A DNA stretch of 25,543 bases, from the IMG/VR virus record IMGVR_UViG_3300025141_000662, positions 1 to 25,543 of that record. One strand, written 5' to 3'. Below are positions 1 through 9,049 of the stretch, one piece after another (the first letter of the stretch is position 1; each line of letters opens with the position of its first letter). The position numbers were made by a program, and so were the translations under genes. Under the pieces are notes generated by a model, which worked only from the letters and a program-made list of their open reading frames with translations, did not search any database and was not told the origin of the DNA. Origin of the DNA: a virus.

Positions 1-2
1 AA

Positions 3-1796
3 TCTCTCATTAAGGCAGCGGAAGAGCAGAAGATCCCTTGGGATACTTCCGTTAAGGTTGGTAAGAAGCAGACTACAGCCGGGCGAGAGTTCCTCCGAGC
101 GAAACTCCCTGAGGACATTCGGGGGTACATTAAGGACAGTAAGGCCTGGGCACTTAGCAAGAAACCTGCAAGTGAGCTAATGAAGACCTTGGCATTGCAT
201 CACAACAAGAAGTACGCCCAGGTAGCGCAGACCTTGAAGGATATGGGCTTCGATCATGCACACCGGCTGGGGTTCTCTTTCAACCTCTCCAACTTTAAGG
301 TGCTAGACGATATCCGCCTCAAGGTCCTCCGAAAGGTAGAGCCTAAGGTTGCAGCAGTGAAGAAGCAGAAGCTATCTCCTGCTAAGAGGGACGCGAAGAT
401 TGTGGAGCTTTACTCCAAAGCTACAGCGGAGATGCAAGGCGATGCACTCAAGCGATTGCAGAAGAGTGACAATCCCCTGTGGGTTATGATGCAGGCAGGA
501 GTTAAGCCTGGCTGGTCACAGATTCAGCAGCTGATCCTTGCACGTATGATGGTTACTGATGCTGCCGGGAAACCTATCCCCGCCGCACTTACTACTGGGT
601 ACGGTGCCGGGCTATCCCTGCATGATTATTGGGTTTCTGCCGGAGGTGTTAGACGTGGGATTATCTCCAAGACTCAAGAAGTTCAGGAGCCCGGGGCCAT
701 TACGAAGCAGGTAGTTAAGTCCACGATGGGCATGACCCTGACACAACCAGACTGTGGTACTAGCAAGGGGCTCTTCGTTTCAGTCGATAACCTCACCGCT
801 TTAGATCGTTACCTGGCCCAACCGATTTCCGTAAAGGGAGAAGTACTCCGCACGGGTACTGCGGTAACGCCAAGCGTCATTGCAAAGATGAAGCAGGCTA
901 AGGTTGGGAAAGTCCTGGTCCGTAGTCCGCTGAAGTGTCGTTCCTCAAAGGGTATCTGCCAGAAGTGCTACGGGGTATCTCCTAGTGGTAATCGGGAAGA
1001 CCTGGGCATGAATGTTGGTGTCATAGCTTCTCAGGCGATTGGGGAACCAGCGACCCAGCTAGCGATGCGAGTCTTCCACGAGGGCGGCACAGTGTCTTCC
1101 AGTACTTCTATCGTAGACGGCATTGAGCGATTACGGCAGGTACTGGAAATGCCGGAAACTCTGAAGGGGTCTGCAATCCTGGCTAAGTCTTCCGGAGTGG
1201 TAAGTAAGGTAGCGAAGAGTAGTGTTGGCGGTTGGGACGTCAGTATTGGCAAATCCCTACACCATGTTCCGGCGAGTAGACGATTACATGTGGTGAAGGG
1301 AGCGAAGGTGTCGAAAGGGGGCTCCCTCTCTTCTGGTCCAGTGAATCCGAAGGAGCTGCTGGAGCTTACCAATGTCTCTACTGTACAGAATTACCTGGTG
1401 AAGGAGTTGGCGGAGTTGTACGATCCTGAAGGTGTCAGGCATAAGCACCTGGAGGTCATTGTTAAGGCACTTACAGATACAGCCATCGTAGAGGATGGTG
1501 GTGATAACGACAATTACTTGCCGGGAGATGTAGCTCCTGCTCGTGCAATCGAGGGGTGGAATGCTGCCAACCCCAAGAAGGAGCAAGTAGAGTTTAAGCC
1601 AGTACTGAAGGGTGTAACTCTATTGCCCTTCTCCTTGTACTCTGATTGGATTACTCAACTTAACTACAGGAACCTTCGAGATGTCCTGAAGCGTGCTGGC
1701 TCCGAAGGCGCTATATCACAGCTTCATGGTGAGCATCCGATTCCGGGTGTGGCGTACGGAGCAGAGTTCGGATCTAAAGATGGAACTACTTATTAG
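3..1796 (+). CDS. DNA-directed RNA polymerase beta' subunit, C-terminal part (5' end outside window)
   Basis: This is the large catalytic-subunit type of multisubunit RNA polymerase. The frame is open from base 3, so the gene begins upstream; 597 codons are visible and the NADFDGD active-site region would lie outside the window. Matches to bacterial RpoC run in the right order: TTAGREFL near the start, a bridge-helix-like segment (VMMQAGVKPG), and a zinc site with all four cysteines (DCGT at 750-761; Cys codons at 936, 957 and 966). Next comes a trigger-loop base MRVFHEGG at 1065-1088, keeping the residues equivalent to E. coli R933 and H936. Near the C-terminus are EVIVKAL, LPGD and LHGEHPIPGVAYGAEFG. 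The usual SFQETT segment is replaced by SDWITQLNYRN. A phage-encoded polymerase is inferred from the virion genes that follow; it would transcribe phage genes in the host cytoplasm. The stop is TAG. Confidence 0.9.
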   Translation, partial: SLIKAAEEQKIPWDTSVKVGKKQTTAGREFLRAKLPEDIRGYIKDSKAWALSKKPASELMKTLALHHNKKYAQVAQTLKDMGFDHAHRLGFSFNLSNFKVLDDIRLKVLRKVEPKVAAVKKQKLSPAKRDAKIVELYSKATAEMQGDALKRLQKSDNPLWVMMQAGVKPGWSQIQQLILARMMVTDAAGKPIPAALTTGYGAGLSLHDYWVSAGGVRRGIISKTQEVQEPGAITKQVVKSTMGMTLTQPDCGTSKGLFVSVDNLTALDRYLAQPISVKGEVLRTGTAVTPSVIAKMKQAKVGKVLVRSPLKCRSSKGICQKCYGVSPSGNREDLGMNVGVIASQAIGEPATQLAMRVFHEGGTVSSSTSIVDGIERLRQVLEMPETLKGSAILAKSSGVVSKVAKSSVGGWDVSIGKSLHHVPASRRLHVVKGAKVSKGGSLSSGPVNPKELLELTNVSTVQNYLVKELAELYDPEGVRHKHLEVIVKALTDTAIVEDGGDNDNYLPGDVAPARAIEGWNAANPKKEQVEFKPVLKGVTLLPFSLYSDWITQLNYRNLRDVLKRAGSEGAISQLHGEHPIPGVAYGAEFGSKDGTTY

Positions 1797-1807
1797 GGAC
1801 TAATATT

Positions 1808-3031
1808 ATGGTACGTGGGCCGCAAAGAAGCACCACAGACTCACCGACCCGGGTAGTGCTTGGTACTGTCATCGAGGTGTACCCGGAGACCAGAACTATT
1901 GATGTAGAGGTGGACCTTACAGGGGAGAGCGACATTTTCAGTAGCGTCCCTTATGGCACCTTGTACACTAACGTAACCACCGGCACACATGTAGATTTCG
2001 TTCCTGAAGTGGGCTCTAAGTGCTTCGTTTTCACCCCCTCCGACGGGTCTGACCCGATAGTGATGGGTTGGAGTGCTGCGCCTCTACAAGGTGCATTCGC
2101 TGCAGATGACGCTGCGGAGCCGGAAGATGATTTTCTGGGGGGTCGCTTAGGCTTAGCTCCCGGAGACATTGCGCTGTATAACCGGAAGGGTGCTACAGTG
2201 TTACTCCGGAAGGGAGGCACGCTCCAGATTGGTAGTTCCCCTCTGGCGCAGACGGTCTACATACCTATCGATAACTTCATCCGCTCGTTCTTCCAGAACT
2301 ATGAAGCGAAGTCTTTGCTGGGAACTATGTACTGGAAGCATGGTGCTATTAAGACCGGGGAAGAGAAGACTACTGCGCAGCTGTATTGGGGTATGAAGAA
2401 GGATGTTGAAGACACCTTCGTGTCTGTCAAGATTCGGGCTGGACGGGCTGGAGACTCCGAATATTCTCCCGGGCAAGAAGAGTTGTTTGGGGGTACCAAG
2501 GAAGTTCCCTGGAAGTACGACTGTGCTACCACGTACCCCACGGAGGACCCCCAGGAAACTACGATCGTTTCCATCTGCGTGGACCCGGAGAATACGGGCT
2601 GTACCTTTGTGTTCCAGATCGATACTAAAGGGAACATCTTCCACAAGATCACAGGGACCATGCACTTTGAAGCAAACGCCCTCAACCTGAAGGTAGCTCA
2701 GGGGTTCACTCTCACCTTTGGTACGGCAGGCACTATTGAGGGTACAGCAGCAGGTGCATTGGACATTAAGGTACAGCAGGCAGTTGCTAAGGTGCTCACT
2801 TCTGCGTTAATTTCGTGCGGGACGAGTTGCACGATCGCAGCGCCCAATATAAAATTGGGCAGTGCCGCTGCAGCGCATCCATCGGTACTAGGAGATATAC
2901 TGTTGGGTATTCTAACCGGCCATACACATGCAGACCCTACGGGGACGGTGCCGTTAATGACTGGCCCGATGTCCCCTGTACTGATACCTGGTGCAGCAGC
3001 GATTTTATCCGGAAAGACATTTATAGAATAA
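1808..3031 (+). CDS. Baseplate central spike protein (gpV/gp45-like puncturing device)
   Basis: A 407-residue protein with the usual architecture of a contractile-tail spike. Residues of about 15-100 look like an OB-fold (VVLGTVIEVYP, then a GSKCFVF strand and PIVMGWSAAP). A long middle region follows. From about residue 270 there are short alternating hydrophobic/Gly/Thr/Ala strands typical of a trimeric beta-helix. Near the tip, GHTHADPTG (H372, H374) matches the His-x-His iron-binding motif known from P2 gpV and related spikes, and the PVLIPGAAAILSGK tail is also typical. The known role of the family is to form the tip of the tail tube and pierce the outer membrane, which would suggest a Gram-negative host. 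Codons 160-260 resemble nothing I recognise and may be an inserted domain. It starts 12 nt after the RNAP stop, with a weak ribosome site. Confidence 0.72.
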   Translation: MVRGPQRSTTDSPTRVVLGTVIEVYPETRTIDVEVDLTGESDIFSSVPYGTLYTNVTTGTHVDFVPEVGSKCFVFTPSDGSDPIVMGWSAAPLQGAFAADDAAEPEDDFLGGRLGLAPGDIALYNRKGATVLLRKGGTLQIGSSPLAQTVYIPIDNFIRSFFQNYEAKSLLGTMYWKHGAIKTGEEKTTAQLYWGMKKDVEDTFVSVKIRAGRAGDSEYSPGQEELFGGTKEVPWKYDCATTYPTEDPQETTIVSICVDPENTGCTFVFQIDTKGNIFHKITGTMHFEANALNLKVAQGFTLTFGTAGTIEGTAAGALDIKVQQAVAKVLTSALISCGTSCTIAAPNIKLGSAAAAHPSVLGDILLGILTGHTHADPTGTVPLMTGPMSPVLIPGAAAILSGKTFIE

Positions 3032-3053
3032 ACCTTGGAAGGAGGAGTACCCC

Positions 3054-5069
3054 ATGGAGTCTTTGTTTCTTACTTCAGCTCCCGGGAAAGAGAAGACCGC
3101 AGCCCCGAGTGTGACACTTAGTGACGACCCGGCAATGTGGCCAAAGGAACTAATCAGCGCTCTCCTGGAGAGGGCCCCGTATCTGGGGCAGTACGCAATC
3201 GACCAGCAGACTCTCGGGCAGGACGATCGGCGTGGATATGCTTATGGGTTCTTTAATGTGACCGCCAAAGGCGCTCCTGACTTGCGTCCTTCCGACGGTG
3301 CCCCAAATGTTCCAGCTGCTGCACCCAAGGGTGTTACGCTGCGGGTGCCCTTCATCGTGCAGCGACGTAGGATGAAGCCCCTCCACGTATTCATCGACCC
3401 TGCGTCTGGGAAGATGTACCCCCTGGCACAGCACCGAGTGGATCGTCTGCTGTACTCTCCCTCTACGTTTGCTCAAGCAAATTCGGGGGTTGGTGTAGGT
3501 TCCTCTACGCTATCTGGTAGTGGGATGTACCCGGATGCTCCCGGCGACGATATGGCGGGAGGAAGCATCGGCGGTAGAACCAAGCAAGCATCGCTCTGCT
3601 CTCTGGTGGGGATGACTATCTCTCCGAGCCGGAAAGAGAAGATTGCGAGCATGGTAATGGCTGATCCAGAGCTGCTCCACTTCGTCGAGAGCAATGCATC
3701 GTTCAAAGACCACTTGCTGGGCTTCATTAATGCTAAGTCGAAGGAAGCCTCGGCAATTACAGATGCTATTCGCAAGGGGCTGCCCACCGACGCAGTTCTG
3801 CTTGAGAAAACTGCGGATGGCTACCGGATGCAGTCAGCCTGTGCTAGAGCCTACACCGATGATGTCATGGAGATTCCTTTCGCCGATCAGGCAGCCGTTC
3901 CCGCCGATCTGCGTAAGGAAGCAGATGCCAATGGCTACGCTATTCGTTGCCGAGCACCAGCAAACCCAACTGATGCCCCCACACCGCTTAAGATTAAGAC
4001 TGCAGGTGCGTACATGGTCCAGACGTCCACATCTCGAGTAGAGCCTGCATTGGTCTTTACTCATGTTGAGGACCTCGATGGAAATTCTCGTGGTGGACTG
4101 TTGGTGAAAACTGCCTCCGGACATGCATATGTCGACGAAGCGTACGGTTACCCCACGGATAACGTACCCAGCACCCTTACTGACATTTCCTGGGCAGAGC
4201 TGCCCCGGGGAGAGGGTTTCTTCATCAAAACTGCTTCCGCTGGAAGTCCTGTTGCCTCCAGTCCTGTGAACCTCAAGTTCTACGAAGAGTCTGATAAGAC
4301 GTATGCCCATTACGAGTCCGGCCTGGAAGCAGGGAAGATTATGATCTCTGCTACCCTCCCGGAGAATGGCGCAATCAAACTCGCTTCAGGCCTTTATGGG
4401 ATGCACCCGAATGCCCTGGTGGGCTTCATCCCCCTGGGAGCGAAGATCAACTTGGCCTCTACTGCGGGACTTGCAGAGAAGTTGGCGAGCGCCCACTCCT
4501 ATAAGAAGGAAGTAGTCATTACACATTCCGACGGGGAATACACGCTTGATGGTCCTCCCGTAGAAAAACTAGGACATCGAACCCAGTTCACTACTGAGCC
4601 CCGAGCAGCATTCAACCTGGCGCTTGTTGGTGTCTCCCCTCTGTTGGCAAAGACTAAGATGGCGGAAGCGCGGCTACATGGCAGAACTACTATGTTGGTG
4701 CCACACACAGCAGAGCTGTATACCACCCAGCAGACAATGGCGAAGGTGGCTGCAGCGAAGCTCATGCCCCACTTCCCGGAGAAAGATTTCTCTCTGTTGA
4801 AGGTTGCTGCGAAGCTGCAGGACGATAATACTGTCGATGCGGTTCTTGGGTTGAACTTCATAACTCCCGAGAATCTTACAATTTTTATTGAGCATATTCC
4901 TCTGCTGGAGAATGCCACTAACAAGCTGAGTGAGCTATTGATTGCCTCACAGTTGGGCGTCTCCGACATTCCTGAGTCAGCGGTTGTACGGGCATTGTCC
5001 GCTCTGGAAGCTATTACCGCTGGTCTTGAACTTCTCCACCTCCGCAACAGGGAGACTCTTGAATCCTAA
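3054..5069 (+). CDS. Unrecognised 671-residue phage protein with repeated KTA/KLA motifs
   Basis: The start is fixed by a strong AAGGAGG site about 9 nt upstream. I do not recognise a named family. The N-terminus has a short leader with EKTAA at residues 13-17. Residues of about 30-135 form a domain with aromatic and basic positions (RAPYLGQYAID, VPFIVQRRRMKPL, DPASGKMYPL). From about residue 250 a short unit resembling hydrophobic-KTA-S/D/G-G recurs with K at residues 252, 315, 352, 392, 442 and 476. This is either a beta-repeat or a series of protease sites. The last 70 residues are helical, acidic and rich in Leu/Ala. No signal peptide or clear membrane segment is visible. Its place between the spike and DNA-packaging genes, and the shared KTA motifs, suggest a virion (possibly internal) protein. 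It overlaps the next start by one base. Confidence 0.6.
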   Translation: MESLFLTSAPGKEKTAAPSVTLSDDPAMWPKELISALLERAPYLGQYAIDQQTLGQDDRRGYAYGFFNVTAKGAPDLRPSDGAPNVPAAAPKGVTLRVPFIVQRRRMKPLHVFIDPASGKMYPLAQHRVDRLLYSPSTFAQANSGVGVGSSTLSGSGMYPDAPGDDMAGGSIGGRTKQASLCSLVGMTISPSRKEKIASMVMADPELLHFVESNASFKDHLLGFINAKSKEASAITDAIRKGLPTDAVLLEKTADGYRMQSACARAYTDDVMEIPFADQAAVPADLRKEADANGYAIRCRAPANPTDAPTPLKIKTAGAYMVQTSTSRVEPALVFTHVEDLDGNSRGGLLVKTASGHAYVDEAYGYPTDNVPSTLTDISWAELPRGEGFFIKTASAGSPVASSPVNLKFYEESDKTYAHYESGLEAGKIMISATLPENGAIKLASGLYGMHPNALVGFIPLGAKINLASTAGLAEKLASAHSYKKEVVITHSDGEYTLDGPPVEKLGHRTQFTTEPRAAFNLALVGVSPLLAKTKMAEARLHGRTTMLVPHTAELYTTQQTMAKVAAAKLMPHFPEKDFSLLKVAAKLQDDNTVDAVLGLNFITPENLTIFIEHIPLLENATNKLSELLIASQLGVSDIPESAVVRALSALEAITAGLELLHLRNRETLES

Positions 5070-5902
5070 TGGATCGTCTACCGTGCGAGTACTGGATAAA
5101 ATTCCTCCTGTCTAAGGAACCTGCCTTCTCTTTTACGCAGGTCCGGGATGCAGTACTCCTCCGGGGATTCCCCGCACCTTCCGATGCCTACCTTTCTGCT
5201 CTCGCAATGTCATTGGAGTCTACTAAGCCACAGCCTTTTGACCCTTGCGCACTTCATTGCGTCCGGTGGTTGAAGAAGCAGAAGGTTTATGACATCTCAA
5301 TCCGTAAGGCCTCGGTTGCCCGGGCCGCTGAGTTGCTCTCTTCCGCTGTAGCCCGGAAGAAGATTGAAGCGCTCCTTACCGGCGGTGTAGACAACGCCAC
5401 TATCCTGGCCATCTTGCAGGAGCACCACGGAAAAATCCTAACGGATGAGGAACTTACCTACTACCGTCACTACTTCTGGAACCCCGACGTGATGACTGTA
5501 GATTCCTGGAAAGCCCTCACGGAGCTGTACCCCAATGGTGGCCACCTTTGGTCCATTTATATCTCGGCGGACCCGAAGACTGCGTTACTCTCAATTGGGG
5601 AGACACTCAACCTACGGTCAGAGGATATGCTCCAGTATGTAACCGACCGGGCCTTTGCTAACTACCATGTTGTATCGAGTGGTGATCCTGCGGATCGGGA
5701 GGTAAGTACTTCGGCAAATACCTGGGCTAACATAGCCCTCCGAGGAATCGAGATCCAGGAGAAGCGTAAGTCTTCTACGGATCTGGCGGTGCAGATGTTG
5801 CAGGCATTGCTACTCAAATATTCAGACGACGAACCTATGTCCCTGGAAGAACTACAACGCACCGGGGAAGTTATTCAGATTCAGGGGCCCAAAGATGGGT
5901 AG
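5069..5902 (+). CDS. Hypothetical protein, 277 residues, possible helical DNA-binding protein
   Basis: The ATG overlaps the preceding TAA (TAATG), which indicates translational coupling. The sequence is mostly helical, with tryptophan- and tyrosine-rich stretches (YYRHYFWNP, residues 131-139) and a helix-turn-helix-like region around residues 85-130 (SVARAAELLSS, then KKIEALLTGGVDNATILAIL). Proteins with an HTH-like segment followed by a Tyr/Trp patch are sometimes small terminase subunits, and no other candidate for that role is obvious here. That assignment is a weak inference. No membrane segment, signal peptide or EK-hydrophobic-A motif is visible. It overlaps the helicase start by 8 nt, so its product may act together with the helicase. 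Confidence 0.55.
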   Translation: MDRLPCEYWIKFLLSKEPAFSFTQVRDAVLLRGFPAPSDAYLSALAMSLESTKPQPFDPCALHCVRWLKKQKVYDISIRKASVARAAELLSSAVARKKIEALLTGGVDNATILAILQEHHGKILTDEELTYYRHYFWNPDVMTVDSWKALTELYPNGGHLWSIYISADPKTALLSIGETLNLRSEDMLQYVTDRAFANYHVVSSGDPADREVSTSANTWANIALRGIEIQEKRKSSTDLAVQMLQALLLKYSDDEPMSLEELQRTGEVIQIQGPKDG

Positions 5903-8267
5903 GAAGAAAAACCAACAGCGTGCTGCCCTTGCCGCAGGTGTGGGTGCAGGTGTTACCAAAGCAATGTTGGGGGATTTCCCGAAGGGTGCCCTGGACTTTG
6001 CGGTAAGTGGTGCAGTTAAGAACCGCCTAACCGGCAAAAAGGCCCGTAGTGCATTCCGACCTAAGGCACTCAAGGCTGCCTTCAAGTCCGGTGGGATGAG
6101 TCGTGCCGCAGGTGCTCTTGCCGCTGCTCCGACATTTCCTCTCTTCGTGAGTGGTTTGAAGGATTTGAAATCCGATGACCGTAAGCGTAAGGCTAAGGGG
6201 ATTGCAAAGATCACGGCGGGGAGCGCTCTTGGTGGATACCTCGAGGGTGGGGTTGAAGGTTCCTGGAAGGCCTTAGCGAAGAAGACTCCTAAGTGGTACC
6301 GCAGTTTCAGTCCATTAGCCTTGGGGCGAGGTGGTACATCACTACTCATCGCTCCGGCGTATGCGGCGGTAATGGCGAAGAGTTCCACCGGGAAAGATGG
6401 TCGGCAGAAGAGCACTATCCCAGCGGCAGTTGCGTTAGGTACAGGCTTAGGTGCTGCTAAAGGGTTCTCGGAAACGGCCATCGCCCAGGCTAAGAAGCAG
6501 AAAGGAATATTCAAGCCTAATATTTACAAGAGCATCTTACGCACCAAGAAGTTGTGGGTTCCTAAGACCGTTGGTCGTGCTGCTGCTGGGGCGTTTGGTT
6601 CCGCAGTTCTTGGTGGGGTGGTTGACCGCTTGCTCCGGAAGAACAAGAAGAAGCTCTCAGCGGTGAAGAGTAAGTACACCCCGTACCCTCACCAGGAAGC
6701 AGCAGTCAATAAGTTCTTGAAGTCCGGACAGCTTATCCTGGCGCACAGTACTGGTACAGGTAAAACCCTCTCGGCCATCTTCTCTTTCGAGAAGGCTAAG
6801 CAGGTGGGTAAAGCGAAGAAAGCTCTGGTGGTTGTGCCTTCCGGTCTTCGCACAAACTTTGTTGAGGAGGGTATTAAAGCGGCTACCGATTCCTCCTACC
6901 AAATCGTTGGTTCTAAGGCGGAAGCCGGGAAGAGTGCTGCAGACAATGTGCACTACATAGATTCCGTGAAGCCCGTAGCGGACTACACTGTAGTCTCCTA
7001 TGATATGTTCCGGAAGAATCCCGCAGGGATCATGCAGGGGAGTGGAGCGGATACTCTTATCTTCGATGAGTTCCACGCTGTAAGGAATGAGCACGCACGT
7101 ACGCATAAGGCTGCTCTTGAGGCTCGGCAGTTTGCAAAGAACTTCATCGGCCTTACAGCCTCACCTGTAAACAATAACCCCTCGGAGATCGCCACGTTGG
7201 TAAACATTGCTACCAACGGGCAATTCATGTCGAAGTCTCTCTTCAAGCAGCGGTACATGCGTTCCGTTGGGAAGAAGAAAGGTTTCTGGGGTGGGAAGAA
7301 GAAAGTCAAAGCTCTGGTGAGCCCCGGGGAGATTGCCCACTACGTGCGTCCGGTAGTGGACCTCGCTTCGGCTGATACGCTGGGCAAGAGTATGCCTGCC
7401 CGGGAAGTGGAGACCGTCAAGGTCCCAATGTCTCCGCAGCAGAAACAGCAGTATAACTACATCATGGACCAGCTCGGGCCCATCAAGAAGATGATTGCCC
7501 GTAGGCAGGTGAACCTTACACCACAGCAGTTGCAGCACGTCTTCGGTAAGATCATTCACGCCCGGAGAGCGTTGAACGACGTATCCTCTGCCAACCCTTC
7601 TATGTCTAAAGCCCAGTCCGCCCGGGAAACGCCCAAGGTAAAGAAGCTGCTAGACGATGTGCAGGCGCATATGGCAGAGACCTCTGACGGCAAAGCAGTC
7701 ATCTATAGCAACCTAATCACTGGAGGACTGGATGTTGTAGCGCAGGGTCTCCGGAACCGTGGTCTTGCATACGGCGTATTCGCCGGGGCAGGAAGAGAAG
7801 TTGGTGGTAAGAAGATCACTAAGCGGAGCAGGGATCACGACATTGCCCAGTTCAAGGCGGGTAGGAAGAAGATCGTCCTACTTTCTGGTGCTGGTGCTGA
7901 AGGCCTCGACTTGAAGAATGCTACTGGCTTCTTCTCTATGGATGGTCACTGGAATCCAGAACGAGTCCGTCAGGCGGAAGCAAGGGTCCGTAGGTTGGGT
8001 GGGCAGAAGCATCGTGCCCCCGAAAACCGGAAGGTGAAGATCAAGCGATACACCACTGTGTACCCGAAGGGTCGGTTGTTTAACCGGAACCCGGGTGCTA
8101 CAGTAGATCAGTGGATATACGACGTTGCGTCGAATAAACACCAGCTGAACGAGAGTATGCGTTCTGTATTGAAGGTGAAGACAACGCCAGGCACGAGAGT
8201 GTACAAGTATAAGAGGAAGTGGCGAGACCTTAAAACCGGGGAATGGCGTTATGAATATCCTGATTAA
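5895..8267 (+). CDS. Superfamily 2 (SNF2/Swi2-like) DNA helicase/translocase with long N-terminal extension
   Basis: A 790-residue protein. From about residue 270 it carries a complete SF2 ATPase core: HQ-containing Q-like motif (PYPHQEAAVNKFL), Walker A STGTGKT with K290, Walker B DEFH at 391-394, motif III GLTASP at 419-424, motif V GAGAEGLDL at about 665-673, and motif VI RVRQAEARVRR from residue 690 with its arginine fingers. This predicts ATP-driven translocation on duplex nucleic acid. The first ~260 residues are different: Gly/Ala/Lys-rich with several weakly hydrophobic stretches (GALAAAPTFPLFV, LIAPAYAAVMA, AAAGAFGSAVLGGVV). They resemble other virion-type proteins in this window rather than a helicase. 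It starts inside the previous gene (8 nt overlap). It may be packaged and injected with the DNA, but that is inference. Nothing indicates a restriction enzyme partner. Confidence 0.88.
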   Translation: MGRKKNQQRAALAAGVGAGVTKAMLGDFPKGALDFAVSGAVKNRLTGKKARSAFRPKALKAAFKSGGMSRAAGALAAAPTFPLFVSGLKDLKSDDRKRKAKGIAKITAGSALGGYLEGGVEGSWKALAKKTPKWYRSFSPLALGRGGTSLLIAPAYAAVMAKSSTGKDGRQKSTIPAAVALGTGLGAAKGFSETAIAQAKKQKGIFKPNIYKSILRTKKLWVPKTVGRAAAGAFGSAVLGGVVDRLLRKNKKKLSAVKSKYTPYPHQEAAVNKFLKSGQLILAHSTGTGKTLSAIFSFEKAKQVGKAKKALVVVPSGLRTNFVEEGIKAATDSSYQIVGSKAEAGKSAADNVHYIDSVKPVADYTVVSYDMFRKNPAGIMQGSGADTLIFDEFHAVRNEHARTHKAALEARQFAKNFIGLTASPVNNNPSEIATLVNIATNGQFMSKSLFKQRYMRSVGKKKGFWGGKKKVKALVSPGEIAHYVRPVVDLASADTLGKSMPAREVETVKVPMSPQQKQQYNYIMDQLGPIKKMIARRQVNLTPQQLQHVFGKIIHARRALNDVSSANPSMSKAQSARETPKVKKLLDDVQAHMAETSDGKAVIYSNLITGGLDVVAQGLRNRGLAYGVFAGAGREVGGKKITKRSRDHDIAQFKAGRKKIVLLSGAGAEGLDLKNATGFFSMDGHWNPERVRQAEARVRRLGGQKHRAPENRKVKIKRYTTVYPKGRLFNRNPGATVDQWIYDVASNKHQLNESMRSVLKVKTTPGTRVYKYKRKWRDLKTGEWRYEYPD

Positions 8268-9045
8268 AATAGCTGCAGCAGCATGGAGGGAGGAACTGCG
8301 TTTGGCGTACAACACCCCGGCATACGAACCCCTCCGGAAACGCCTCATTGCTGCAGGTATCCTGGACCCCGACGCGGAAGTTGAGAAGCTACACCGCGCC
8401 GGGAAAGCTATGGCCGAGAAGCGTGGTCTTACAACGAAAGATGTAAAGCCGACGGTTGGTCCGGGGAAGAGGGCCCGGAGCAACCGCCGAGCACTACTCC
8501 AGTCCCAGGCCAACCTCTATACGAAGAAAGTAACCGCGTCGTCGGGTTCTCCGCTGGGTAAGGTGTTGCAGGCACACGAAGGTTTCGAGACTTTAACTGC
8601 GGATACCCCAAAGGGGAAAGCTCGGGAAAAGGTGTTGGACGCTGTGCGCGGGCATACCGCAGAAGCTAAGCGCAAAGCCAAGAGACTGAATTTGTTGGGT
8701 GCGCACCGGGAGATGAAGAAGCGGCGGGCCGTACTAAAGGCAGACCTACCTAAAGTTGTCCCCAAGCATTTCTATGGACATATGGATCCTTCGGTGCTTG
8801 CTCGGGAATCTCAGACAGTCCCTTTCCTACCTAAGCGCGTACAGAAGGCTATGGAGGCTACCCGTAAGCTTACCGGGGAGGCACAGCATTTTACTCGCGC
8901 AGGGATGCGTTACGGGTCCACCCCCAAAGTTACTAAGAAGGTGGTGAAAGCCCTGGGGGCTGTAAAGCCAAGCAACCCTTTGGTACAATCCCTTCGGATG
9001 CAGGTTCGGACTCCGCATTTCTTGCTCAAATCTTTGCTGGCATAG
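8251..9045 (+). CDS. Highly basic hypothetical protein (264 residues), possible internal DNA-associated protein
   Basis: The ATG lies 17 nt inside the end of the helicase gene with a GGGGA stretch upstream, so the two are probably translated together. The protein is very rich in Lys and Arg throughout (KRKAKRLNLL, MKKRRAVLK, PKVTKKVVKAL), with few acidic residues after residue 60, suggesting nucleic-acid binding. The N-terminus (MNILIKIAAAAWREEL) contains the KIA-A form of the motif shared with other head proteins, followed by an amphipathic helix. No enzyme motif, cysteine pair or membrane segment is seen. It could be an internal head protein packaged with DNA, or a helicase partner; I cannot choose between these. 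Confidence 0.6.
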   Translation: MNILIKIAAAAWREELRLAYNTPAYEPLRKRLIAAGILDPDAEVEKLHRAGKAMAEKRGLTTKDVKPTVGPGKRARSNRRALLQSQANLYTKKVTASSGSPLGKVLQAHEGFETLTADTPKGKAREKVLDAVRGHTAEAKRKAKRLNLLGAHREMKKRRAVLKADLPKVVPKHFYGHMDPSVLARESQTVPFLPKRVQKAMEATRKLTGEAQHFTRAGMRYGSTPKVTKKVVKALGAVKPSNPLVQSLRMQVRTPHFLLKSLLA

Positions 9046-9049
9046 GGCT

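Noticed and set aside
1200-1230. K-V-A motif (SKVAKSS) in the RNAP subunit
   Set aside because: A single internal copy inside a conserved RNAP region and without a leader context, so most likely chance rather than a processing signal.
5852-6514. - strand reading frame of 220 codons opposite the helicase N-terminus
   Set aside because: Pro/Ala/Leu-rich translation typical of the reverse of a Gly/Ala/Lys-rich gene; no start signal and no recognisable domain.
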